Assembly (NCBI GenBank): GCA_003164655.1 | Contig: PLTW01000199.1 | Location: 5,423 to 14,211 of the forward strand | Length of the DNA: 8,789 nucleotides | Direction of reading: 5' to 3' | From: Actinomycetota bacterium | GTDB lineage: Bacteria > Actinomycetota > Thermoleophilia > UBA2241 | In this document: positions 1 to 5,475 of the stretch, in pieces | Layout: every line of letters begins with the position of its first letter | Position numbering within the stretch: position 1 is the first letter of the stretch | Notes under the pieces: generated by a model | Told to the model about the DNA's origin: nothing | Database searches by the model: none | Seen by the model: only the letters and a program-made list of their open reading frames with translations | Program-made: the position numbers and the translations under genes

Positions 1-218
1 GAGGTCGCGTAGCCGCCGGCGCTGACCCCGTCCCACTTGGCGGCCTGGTAGCCGCTCAGCGCGGTGCTCAGGACGACGATCGCCAGCAGGATGGCCTCGA
101 TGATCTCGACCAGCTCGATGTGGAATCGGCTCGGGCCCTCCTGACCTTGATGATCGCCATCGTGGCCGTGTTCGCGCAGGTGACCCGCGATCTCGGCGTT
201 CATGTTGCCTTCCGGCAC
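1..218 (-). CDS. Small membrane protein of unknown function, N-terminal part (3' end beyond the window)
   Basis: The visible 72 codons encode a short hydrophilic, His/Asp/Gly-rich head (HGHDGDHQGQEG, residues 17-28), then an amphipathic lead-in (FHIELVEIIEA), then one membrane segment at about residues 37-56 (IIEAILLAIVVLSTALSGYQ), followed by AAKWDG. The pattern 'E-x-I-E-A-I-L-L-A-I ... S-G-Y-Q-A-A-K-W' resembles a group of bacterial membrane proteins with one N-terminal helix and a long helical body that I know only as hypothetical. I chose GTG at 218 because AGGAG (minus strand) lies about 6 bases upstream. ATG at 203, five codons later, is the alternative and has a poorer site. The C-terminal part lies off the left edge, so full length and further membrane spans cannot be judged. 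No function is assigned. Confidence 0.72.
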   Translation of the reverse strand, partial: MPEGNMNAEIAGHLREHGHDGDHQGQEGPSRFHIELVEIIEAILLAIVVLSTALSGYQAAKWDGVSAGGYAT

Positions 219-876
219 GGGTCTCTCCTGGCCGATTCCATCGTGCGTTGCGTGCGCGTCGCGCTGCGTCCTGCATATTGAGCGTACACCACGCGGCGGG
301 GACATCGGCGGGCTTCAGCACTCCCTGCTGGCCGCCGCGCGACGCGCCCGAGCCGCTCAAGTGCCCGGGCGAAATCGCGGCGCTCGGTACATGGTGAGGC
401 AAGGCTGCTCGTTGGGTCTCTCAGAAGCCGAGGAGCCTATCCGTTGCCGACACGATGCTGACCGAACAAGACGCCTCGTCACGACTGACTACAGCGCACC
501 ACAATGGGGCACGCGTCAGTGCCACGGCGCGGAGCCCACAGGGCGCCGAGCCGGTGAGCGTGCCGGCAGCGCTCGCCAGCAGTGCTGATCGCGTCGCGTT
601 GTCAGTTCCGGCTACATGCACATCTGGCACAACGCCTCCCGCCTTGACCGCCTGCGACCTCCGGTGTAAGCAGCACACACACGAGATCGACGAGACACGC
701 ACCACCATGGTAGTGAGGACGCCCTGATCGGCCGGCTGCCGTCGCGGTCGCCTGTTCACCCGGCGAGTAGCGACTGGTGGGACCGGCCTCAAAGGAGAGG
801 GTGGACCGACCAGTGGGGTGCGGTCACAAGAAGCGCTGCACAGGCGACGCACAGGTCCGATCCGAGGGAGGCAGTC
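219..876. other. Intergenic stretch without a recognisable gene
   Basis: About 660 bases separate the divergent genes starting at 218 (minus) and 877 (plus), so promoters for both should lie here. Several open frames cross it (for example 455-727 plus and the 5' half of a minus frame ending at 421). Their translations are rich in Arg, Ser, Thr and Cys, show no domain pattern, and have no good ribosome site. I see no tRNA or rRNA signature and no long inverted repeat. The length and lack of coding signal could mean decayed genes, as seen at 2086-2780, but no fragment here is recognisable. Confidence 0.5.
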
Positions 877-2085
877 ATGCGCGATGTCGTTGGACGAAGG
901 GCGGGCAGGACGGCCCTCGGCGCGGGTCTCGGCGCGGCGCTTATCGTCGCCATTGCCCTGCTCTGCTCGGCGGGAGCGGCCGGGGCCAGCGCGCCGGCCG
1001 CCGCGGCGCCCGCGGGCGCCACATCGGCGCACCTCGGCCTCATCGTCCCGGCGTCGGGCAGTATCGTCGTGGTGCGCCGCAGCGCCGGCCAGGATTCGCT
1101 GTGGAGCGTCGATCCGGTCACCGCGACACCCACCCAGCTCGTCAACCTGCCGTTCCGCCCGACGCGCGTCGAACAGTCGCCCGGAGGCCGGCGCCTGGCG
1201 TATCTGCCAAGCACCGCGGGGCCCAAGGTGTACGTCTACGACACCCGCACCGGCACGCTGGTGAGACGCTCGTTGGCCGCGCGCGGCGTGAAAGTCGTCG
1301 ACTCGCTCACCTGGCTGTCGTCGACGAAGCTGCTGGTCGCCGGCAAGTCGACGCGAGGCGTTGCGTTCTATCCGTTCGCCGACCGCCTCTACGTGCTCAA
1401 TGCGGTGACCGGCGCCTCGGCCCGCTACCGGGCCCTCTCAGGCACCGAGCCGTCGGTCGCACCGGCGGCAGGGCGACTCGTGTACGTGCACTTCAGCGAA
1501 GGCGGTCGTGTGGCGAGCGGGTCGTCCGCACGCTGGATCACCGAGCGGCTCTACAGGATCAAGCTCGCCGCCGGCGCCAAGCCCCACCTGCTCGCCTCGG
1601 TGAAGTACGCCGACGACGTGGGCATCCGACTCTTTCACGATCCGCGCCTCTCGCCCAGCGGCGCCTACGTGATCACCTCGACCACGGGCTCCGACATCTC
1701 GGTGAACTACAGGGTGCGCTCGGCGGCGACCGGCAAGGTGCGCCGCACGGTCAGTACGGAGCTCCTCGGAAACGACGTCACCGCCTGGAGCAATCAGGGC
1801 GACCGCGTCGCACTCTGGAGCATGCCGCTCGCCGACAACACGAACACCACGCAGCTCCTCGTCTACAACCCTGCGGGCAACGTTCTGCGCGGCTCCGCCA
1901 AGCTGTCGAAGGTCGTGGTCACCGGCCTCGCCTGGTCGTCGAACGGCGACGTGCTCGCCTGCAGCGTCCGCGGTTTCACCAGCCCAGACGACGCTGCCGA
2001 GCTCTGGACGATCGCTCCGGCGTCGCTGTCGTCGTCGGTGCCGACCGACCTCGGCGCCGGCAGCATGCCCGTCTTCGTGCCGTAG
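877..2085 (+). CDS. Exported TolB/WD40-like beta-propeller protein
   Basis: 402 residues. The N-terminus (RRAGRTALGAGLGAALIVAIALLCSAGAAG in two parts, residues 7-36) is a basic stretch followed by a hydrophobic core and small residues, so it is a Sec signal peptide or signal anchor. Cys30 lacks a proper lipobox. The rest is a chain of about six beta-propeller blades with the usual 'x-W/L-S-P-x-G-x-x-L-A' strand followed by 'x-L-Y-V-Y/L-x-x-x-T-G': about 99-126 (SPGGRRLAYL, VYVYDTRTG), 143-179 (LTWLSSTKLLVAG, RLYVLNAVTG), 192-233, 255-286 (DPRLSPSGAYVITS), 302-334 (TAWSNQGDRVALWS, LLVYNPAG) and 349-380 (LAWSSNGDVLACSV, ELWTIAPA). Such propellers bind proteins or ligands outside the membrane; no catalytic motif is visible. 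The start is ATG 877, with GGGAGG at 866-871, five bases upstream. The gene converges on an integrase relic whose frame runs into its 3' end. Confidence 0.87.
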   Translation: MRDVVGRRAGRTALGAGLGAALIVAIALLCSAGAAGASAPAAAAPAGATSAHLGLIVPASGSIVVVRRSAGQDSLWSVDPVTATPTQLVNLPFRPTRVEQSPGGRRLAYLPSTAGPKVYVYDTRTGTLVRRSLAARGVKVVDSLTWLSSTKLLVAGKSTRGVAFYPFADRLYVLNAVTGASARYRALSGTEPSVAPAAGRLVYVHFSEGGRVASGSSARWITERLYRIKLAAGAKPHLLASVKYADDVGIRLFHDPRLSPSGAYVITSTTGSDISVNYRVRSAATGKVRRTVSTELLGNDVTAWSNQGDRVALWSMPLADNTNTTQLLVYNPAGNVLRGSAKLSKVVVTGLAWSSNGDVLACSVRGFTSPDDAAELWTIAPASLSSSVPTDLGAGSMPVFVP

Positions 2086-2090
2086 GCGAC

Positions 2091-2237
2091 CAGCAGCACA
2101 GCGGCGATCTTTTCGGCGGCCTCGCGCCCGGCTTGAGGGAGCACGTGTGAGTAGACGTCGAGTGTCGGCGCCACCGTCGAATGCCCGAGTCGGCCCGCGA
2201 CAATCCGGGAGTTGACGCCGGCCGCCAGGGCATGACG
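2091..2237 (-). pseudogene. C-terminal remnant of a tyrosine recombinase/phage-type integrase
   Basis: The minus strand encodes RHALAAGVNSRIVA followed by GRLGHSTVAPTLDVYSHVLP and then QAGREAAEKIAAVLL. This is the hallmark end of a tyrosine recombinase catalytic domain: the LGH box (R-L-G-H-S) holds a catalytic His, and the Tyr of D-V-Y-S-H-V is the DNA-attacking nucleophile. Upstream the similarity stops abruptly at about 2237, so the rest of the catalytic domain and the DNA-binding domain are missing. Downstream the family-like sequence ends at about 2091, but the frame stays open to 1863, antisense to the end of the propeller gene, so the original stop has been lost. It is therefore a roughly 50-codon relic and not a working enzyme. 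Cupin-like sequence on the opposite strand begins within about 10-30 bases of the breakpoint. Confidence 0.82.
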
Positions 2238-2245
2238 GCAATTAA

Positions 2246-2430
2246 GAGGCGCATAAGTGTTTATGCTTCTACGTGCTGGCGGGCTCGTTTGCGCTGCGTC
2301 TCGAGAACGGCGGCGAAGAGGCCTTCGAGGCGGGCGACGCTGGTCTTGTGCCGAGCGGCGAGATGACCGCCCACAAGGCCTCGTAGGTTCGCCCGGGCCG
2401 GTCCGCCTGCTGGTCTTCGAGGTGGAGTGA
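2246..2430 (+). pseudogene. Frameshifted cupin-domain remnant
   Basis: Reading from 2246 gives FYVLAGSFALRLENGG (from 2267) and then EEAFEAGDAGLVPSGEMTAH. This is a cupin-barrel pattern: the 'F-Y-V-L-x-G' strand, the charged 'x-L-R-L-E-N-G' strand, and 'x-x-G-D-A-x-x-V-P-S-G-x-x-H'. The frame hits TAG at 2384-2386. One base earlier in phase, the reading continues as GSPGPVRLLVFEVE and stops at TGA 2428-2430, which looks like a natural cupin C-terminus. A single indel near 2380-2386 therefore joins the two halves. The metal-binding first cupin motif and all upstream residues are missing; TAA at 2243-2245 closes the frame just before the fragment. It is followed 10 bases later by a TatD-like start. 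I do not know the substrate of the ancestral protein. Confidence 0.68.
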
Positions 2431-2440
2431 CGCGCCGGTC

Positions 2441-2491
2441 ATGCTCGTCGACGCCCACGCCCACATCGACAGGTTCGGCGACCGCCTCGCG
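2441..2491 (+). pseudogene. 5' fragment of a TatD-type metal-dependent hydrolase gene
   Basis: The ATG at 2441 opens with MLVDAHAHIDRFGDRLA. 'M-L-x-D-A-H-x-H-x-D' is the classical N-terminus of TatD-family and related amidohydrolase-fold enzymes, where the two His of HxH bind a catalytic metal ion. After these 17 residues the same frame continues to 2779 but loses all resemblance to the family, and the frame carries later membrane-protein-like sequence instead. The later metal ligands (Glu, His, His, Asp) are not found in the window. The start sits 10 bases after the cupin stop at 2428-2430, so the two fragments were probably neighbours in one operon. A 17-residue match is short, but the motif is specific and lies exactly at a start codon. 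Confidence 0.55.
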
Positions 2492-2597
2492 GTCGGCAAC
2501 GGCGACAGGAGCAGCCGTCAACCGCGGCCCACCGGTCAGCTCCGTCACACTCAGTCGGCGCTGCACCGGCCGATGTCGTCGCTTGTGGAGGTGAACG

Positions 2598-2779
2598 GTG
2601 AGCCGCACCCGAACCCGACCAGCCGCGGCGCCCCCATGCCATCACCGCTGGCCCGCTCAGCAGCCCTGTTCCTCGGGGTCTTCACCGCCTTCGCCCTGCT
2701 GGGCAGTCTGCACGAGCACGGCTTCAGCCCCAGAATCTGGCTGACAACCTGCCGAGACGCCGACACGGGTTGCGGGTAG
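2598..2779 (+). pseudogene. Possible frameshifted start of a membrane-protein gene
   Basis: GTG at 2598 has an excellent GGAGG at 2587-2591 six bases upstream and encodes a basic start (VSRTRTRPAAAP) typical before a membrane helix. That frame then turns into Pro/Ser/Cys-rich nonsense. The frame of ATG 2636 instead reads PSPLARSAALFLGVFTAF, then ALLGSLHEHGFSPRIW, a clear hydrophobic segment followed by a short amphipathic part, and stops at 2779. The simplest reading is one gene start with a one-base frameshift between about 2625 and 2640 and a later truncation. A real 47-residue small membrane protein from ATG 2636 is the alternative, but that start has no Shine-Dalgarno of its own. I do not recognise the family. 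Confidence 0.35.
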
Positions 2780-2845
2780 CGACCCAGAGCTTTCCGGCGC
2801 CCGGAGGGCTTGTCGCTCTCCCGTCGCCGACAGGAGGGCTGAAGG

Positions 2846-2860
2846 AGCTCTCAGAGAGCT
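2846..2860. repeat. Short perfect inverted repeat, operator-like
   Basis: Seven-base arms AGCTCTC and GAGAGCT surround a single A, giving an odd-length dyad about 150 bases before the lipoprotein start. Such compact dyads are typical of dimeric repressor sites, but a 7-base arm may also occur by chance in GC-rich DNA. There is no second copy in the window that I can see. Confidence 0.3.
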
Positions 2861-2967
2861 ACCGGCAAGCTCACAGCCGACGTCAAGGCCCATTTCCGAT
2901 AATCGTCGAGACGACTTCTTCACGGGCGGCCGCGGCAGGACTTTCGCCAACGACGCCTCGCGGGAAC

Positions 2968-2973
2968 TACGAT
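2968..2973 (+). promoter_or_regulatory. Candidate -10 element before the lipoprotein gene
   Basis: TACGAT matches the TANNNT pattern of actinobacterial -10 elements and would start transcription at about 2980, leaving a 20-25 base leader that carries AAGGAG. The -35 side has no clear match to TTGACA. Confidence 0.3.
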
Positions 2974-3002
2974 CGGTTGAGAGCCGGGAAAAAGGAGAGA
3001 CC

Positions 3003-4454
3003 ATGTCGCGTCGCCCAGTGCGAGTCTGTATGGCCGTTGTCCTGATGGGCGTTCCTCTTGCCCTGGGGGCCTGCGGGTCAAAGGCGGCCAGCTCGGCATC
3101 CCCCACGGCGTCGCACAGCGCCGGGCCGGCGGCCAACGGCGCCAAGAGCGGCACGCCCCCGTCCGGCAAGCCGCCGACCGGGACGGCCCCCTCCGGCGCT
3201 CCCTCCGGCGCTCCCCCCGGCGGTCAGTCCGGCGGTCAGTCCGGCGGCGCCGGCGGCACGACCGCCGCCTACACGGCCACGGGCACCTACACGCTGAGCG
3301 GCGGCAGCGCCACGAAGTCTGGCGTGGCCATCTCGGCCACGGTTGCCGACCGATCCGCGGTGCTCGTCAAGAAGTCCGGCTCCCTGAAGCTGGTGAAGAC
3401 CACGATCAAGAAGTCCGGTGATTCGAAGTCGCTCGATGGGAGCAGCTTCTACGGTCTGAACGCGGGCATCCTGGCAGAATCAGCCGCCAAGATCGTCATC
3501 TCGGGCGGTTCGGTGACCACGACGGGCGCGGGCGCCAACGGCGTCTTCGCCTACGGCAGCGGCGCTTCGATCGTCATGGCCGATGCCACCATCAAAGCGA
3601 CCGCCCAGGGCGGCCACGGCGCGATGGCCAGCGGCGGTGGCTCGATCTCTCTCAAGAACGTCAACATCAACACCGCCGGCGCCGCCGGCGCCGCCCTGGC
3701 CACCGATCGCGGCGGCGGCACAGTCACCGCCGCCGGTGGCACGATCCGTACCTCGGGCATGAACTCCCCGGGCATCTACTCGACCGGCGTCATCAAGGTC
3801 AGCGGGGCGAAGATCACCGCGAGTGGGGCCGAGGCCGTCGTGATCGAGGGGTCCAACTCCGTTGTTTTGAAGAACACCAGCGCATCGGGTGCCAAGAACC
3901 GCGGCGTGATGATCTATCAGAGCATGTCGGGCGACGCCGCCGGCGCCAAGGGCACCTTCACCATGACCGGCGGTGCACTCTCGGCGGCGGCCGGTCCCCT
4001 CTTCTACGTGACCAACTCGACCGGCATCATCACGCTCGCGAACGTGACCCTTACCGCTCACTCGGGGACGCTGATCGACGCCGCCCCCGGAGCCTGGGGC
4101 ACGAGCGGATCGAACGGCGGCGTCGTCAAGTTCACGGCGACCGACGAGAAGCTGACGGGCGACGTGCTGACCGGCACGTCGAGCTCGATCTCGTTGAACC
4201 TGAAGCACGCATCGACCCTGAAGGGCAAGATCGACAAAGCCGCGCTGACACTCGACGCCACGAGCCGCTGGACCGTGACGGCCAACTCCACCCTCAGTGC
4301 CCTGAGCGACACGAGCGGCATCTCAGGCGACGTGATCAGCAACATCATCGGCAACGGCCACACCGTCACCTACGACGCGAGTCTGGCCGCCAACAGGCTT
4401 CTCGGTGGCAAGACCTACTCGCTGGCAAACGGCGGGAGGCTGATGCCGAGTTGA
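3003..4454 (+). CDS. Lipoprotein with Pro/Gly linker and beta-helix-like surface domain
   Basis: 483 residues. The N-terminus has basic residues, a hydrophobic core and a lipobox L-G-A-C (residues 21-24), so Cys24 should be lipidated and anchor the mature protein outside the membrane. Residues 25-88 are a flexible Ala/Ser then Pro/Gly/Ser/Gln-rich linker (TPPSGKPPTG, APSGAPSGAP, GGQSGGQSGG). From about 92 (TGTYTLSGGSATKSGVAI) to the end lies a series of short beta-strand repeats of the type 'G-S-V-T-T-T-G-x-G-A-N-G-V-F-A', 'A-L-A-T-D-R-G-G-G-T-V-T', 'S-P-G-I-Y-S-T-G-x-I-x-V-S-G', closing with LGGKTYSLANGGRL. This is the pattern of a right-handed parallel beta-helix of the secreted/adhesin kind. 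I know similar proteins with the same linker and the 'SFYGLNA...LATDRGGG...FYVTN' order in many bacteria, without a proven role. No enzyme active site is evident. The start ATG 3003 has AGGAG five bases upstream. A surface-binding or structural role is inferred. Confidence 0.88.
   Translation: MSRRPVRVCMAVVLMGVPLALGACGSKAASSASPTASHSAGPAANGAKSGTPPSGKPPTGTAPSGAPSGAPPGGQSGGQSGGAGGTTAAYTATGTYTLSGGSATKSGVAISATVADRSAVLVKKSGSLKLVKTTIKKSGDSKSLDGSSFYGLNAGILAESAAKIVISGGSVTTTGAGANGVFAYGSGASIVMADATIKATAQGGHGAMASGGGSISLKNVNINTAGAAGAALATDRGGGTVTAAGGTIRTSGMNSPGIYSTGVIKVSGAKITASGAEAVVIEGSNSVVLKNTSASGAKNRGVMIYQSMSGDAAGAKGTFTMTGGALSAAAGPLFYVTNSTGIITLANVTLTAHSGTLIDAAPGAWGTSGSNGGVVKFTATDEKLTGDVLTGTSSSISLNLKHASTLKGKIDKAALTLDATSRWTVTANSTLSALSDTSGISGDVISNIIGNGHTVTYDASLAANRLLGGKTYSLANGGRLMPS
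3192..3242 (+). repeat. Tandem 12-bp repeats encoding the lipoprotein linker
   Basis: TCCGGCGCTCCC occurs twice back to back (3192-3203, 3204-3215), followed after three bases by two perfect copies of GGCGGTCAGTCC (3219-3230, 3231-3242). They encode SGAP and GGQS units. Being exact and multiple of three, they could expand or contract by slippage without breaking the frame, changing linker length. Confidence 0.8.
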
Positions 4455-4471
4455 CTTGACGGCCTGCACTG

Positions 4472-4491
4472 CGCCGGCGTCGCGCCCGGCG
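4472..4491 (+). terminator. Weak hairpin after the lipoprotein gene
   Basis: CGCCGG (4472-4477) pairs with CCGGCG (4486-4491) around an 8-base loop, 18 bases after the stop. There is no T tract, so it may act only as a 3'-end stabiliser or not at all. The rest of the gap up to 4654 holds the leader of the next gene, with a hairpin CCAGCA/TGCTGG at 4612-4626 shortly before its ribosome site. Confidence 0.3.
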
Positions 4492-4654
4492 GTGGGGAGC
4501 GCTCTTCACAGCGACCGCGACCAGTCCCGCTGAGGAGCGTCTGAGGGCAACCTCGCGGTTCCCTGAGAGTCGCTGGCTTCCTCGGTTCGCTCGTAGGTAT
4601 CTTACTGGCAGCCAGCAAGGTGCTGGAAAGCGAAAGGGAATCGAGGCGGGACAG

Positions 4655-4978
4655 ATGAGTTCCCATCCGCTCAGGCACATGGCGCCGGCGTTGCCTGTCT
4701 CCGCCGTCGCAGTCGTGCTCACCTTGGGCGTCGATATCGCCCAGGCAGCCGTTACCAGCGGCCGCGATTCGGGGATCGGCGTGCCGGCCGCAGGTACCGG
4801 TGCAACAAATGTTGGTTTCGCCGTCGCCGGCGTCGTGGTTCTGGCGCTCGTTCTCGGCGGCCTTGTCTATGCCGTGGTCGCCGATCGGCGGCAGCTGAGC
4901 CCGGCGAGCACTGCCGCTGAGCCGACGCGGCTGCCCACAGACAGAAACCAAGAAGAACAAGAGCGCAAAGCCGCCTGA
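4655..4978 (+). CDS. Small exported single-span membrane protein, unknown function
   Basis: 107 residues. Residues 13-32 (LPVSAVAVVLTLGVDIAQAA) form a likely signal peptide with A-x-A-like cleavage near 30-32. A short outside segment with Gly/Thr/Ala follows (33-53), then a strong membrane helix at about 54-76 (GFAVAGVVVLALVLGGLVYAVV), a basic stop-transfer ADRR, and a charged cytoplasmic tail ending in EEQERKAA. Predicted topology is N-out, C-in, type I. The start ATG 4655 has GAGG at 4643-4646, eight bases upstream; ATG 4679 is a weaker alternative with no ribosome site. No sortase signal is present (the LPTD at 93-96 is followed by no hydrophobic segment). The gene sits between two exported proteins but is 200 and 508 bases from them. 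I do not recognise the family. Confidence 0.72.
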   Translation: MSSHPLRHMAPALPVSAVAVVLTLGVDIAQAAVTSGRDSGIGVPAAGTGATNVGFAVAGVVVLALVLGGLVYAVVADRRQLSPASTAAEPTRLPTDRNQEEQERKAA

Positions 4979-4996
4979 CTCGCGGTGAGCGGCAAA

Positions 4997-5025
4997 GCCC
5001 GGCATGCCGGGCCGCGGGCGCCCGC
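4997..5025. repeat. Two adjacent perfect palindromes
   Basis: GCCCGGCATGCCGGGC (4997-5012) is a perfect 16-base palindrome and GCGGGCGCCCGC (5014-5025) a perfect 12-base one, with a single C between them. They begin 18 bases after the stop of the small membrane protein. Perfect palindromes without a loop are unusual for intrinsic terminators, and no T tract follows; they could be a protein-binding site or a strong RNA stem with a tight loop. Confidence 0.6.
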
Positions 5026-5178
5026 AGATCGAGGCTTCCAGCGAGGGGGCTCACTGCGGAGGGACCGGCGGCCCGGCGCGCGAAAGGCCGATCGGGGAGT
5101 CTCATCCGGTCGCGACTGTCGGGCCCGCCGAGTAGCCGCCGTGGCTACCGGTTCAGGCCACTGATCGCGTTGCTTGTG

Positions 5179-5209
5179 GACGGCCGTTCGTTGGAGAGCG
5201 GCCGTCTTT
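5179..5209 (+). terminator. Candidate intrinsic terminator downstream of the small membrane protein
   Basis: GACGGCCG (5179-5186) pairs with CGGCCGTC (5199-5206) in a perfect 8-bp GC-rich stem with a 12-base loop, followed by TTT. The T run is short, but this is common in GC-rich actinobacteria. It lies 200 bases after the stop at 4978 and before the promoter region of the peptidase gene. Confidence 0.5.
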
Positions 5210-5291
5210 ACAGCCGCCGCCGCCATCTTGCTGACGGGATACGCCACCACTGCCGGGCACATTCCAGCATCAGACCGCTCGTAGACAGACG

Positions 5292-5333
5292 TACTCCTGT
5301 CAGCATGCGGGCGACTGGAGTATCCTATTTTTT
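5292..5333 (+). promoter_or_regulatory. Hairpin plus T tract: terminator or promoter (-10 TATCCT)
   Basis: TACTCC (5292-5297) pairs with GGAGTA (5317-5322); inner GTC/GAC and GC/GC pairs extend the stem. Six T follow at 5328-5333, so it can be read as a terminator or attenuator. The same stretch includes TATCCT (5321-5326), a plausible -10 element for the peptidase gene, about 160 bases before its start. Both uses are possible and sequence alone does not decide. Confidence 0.4.
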
Positions 5334-5344
5334 CGATTCACACG

Positions 5345-5475
5345 ACGGTTCTCGAAGCGAGCGCCAGGACGGGGGGGTCCAACCGTGTCACCGAAGACCA
5401 GTGGTTCGGGTCACGACTCGAGCCAATCCGATCAAGGCAGACGGTTTGGGGTCGACGCGCGGCTCCAGCGTCGAC
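5345..5475 (+). promoter_or_regulatory. Structured 5' leader of the peptidase gene, candidate cis-regulatory RNA
   Basis: ACGGTT (5345-5350) can pair with AACCGT (5381-5386), enclosing two small stems: CTCG/CGAG (5351-5361) and GGAC/GTCC (5367-5380), with a loop of six G. A second copy of ACGGTT (5441-5446) can compete for the same AACCGT. Near the start, GTCGACGC (5451-5458) and GCGTCGAC (5468-5475) form a perfect 8-bp stem with a 9-base loop containing CTCC, directly touching the Shine-Dalgarno GGAGG (5476-5480). It does not match a riboswitch class I can name. Confidence 0.42.

Larger units (their letters stand above)
2780..3002 (+). other. Upstream region of the beta-helix lipoprotein gene
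   Basis: No gene is supported in these 223 bases. The region contains a perfect inverted repeat (agctctc, a, gagagct, 2846-2860) and a -10-like hexamer TACGAT at 2968-2973 about 30 bases before the ATG. AAGGAG at 2992-2997 is the ribosome site. No good -35 box is visible at 16-18 bases from the hexamer, so the promoter call is weak. Confidence 0.35.

Noticed and set aside
455..727. Plus-strand frame of 90 codons in the left intergenic region
   Set aside because: No ribosome site at its start and a Thr/Ser/Ala-rich translation without a recognisable fold.
421..1032. Minus-strand frame of 203 codons
   Set aside because: It overlaps the start of the propeller gene and is Arg/Ser/Cys-rich with no domain pattern or ribosome site.
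777..2150. Long plus-strand frame of 457 codons over the propeller gene
   Set aside because: Its translation is almost only Arg, Gly, Ala, Pro and His, the usual out-of-frame product of GC-rich coding DNA, while the 877-2085 frame has a signal peptide, blades and a GGGAGG site.
1438..2241. Minus-strand frame of 267 codons that overlaps the integrase relic region
   Set aside because: It is in a different phase from the integrase motifs and shows only Arg/Gly/Val/Asp-rich shadow sequence of the propeller gene.
2770..3045. Plus-strand frame running into the lipoprotein start
   Set aside because: No ribosome site, low-complexity composition, and it overlaps the well-supported lipoprotein gene.
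4991..5150. Resemblance to a cyclic-di-GMP type I riboswitch (GGCAAAGCC at 4991, GTAGCC...GGCTACCGG at 5132-5150)
   Set aside because: The two parts are about 140 bases apart, the core GGACGCAAAGCC element is absent, and the first part lies just after an upstream stop codon. A covariance-model search would settle it.
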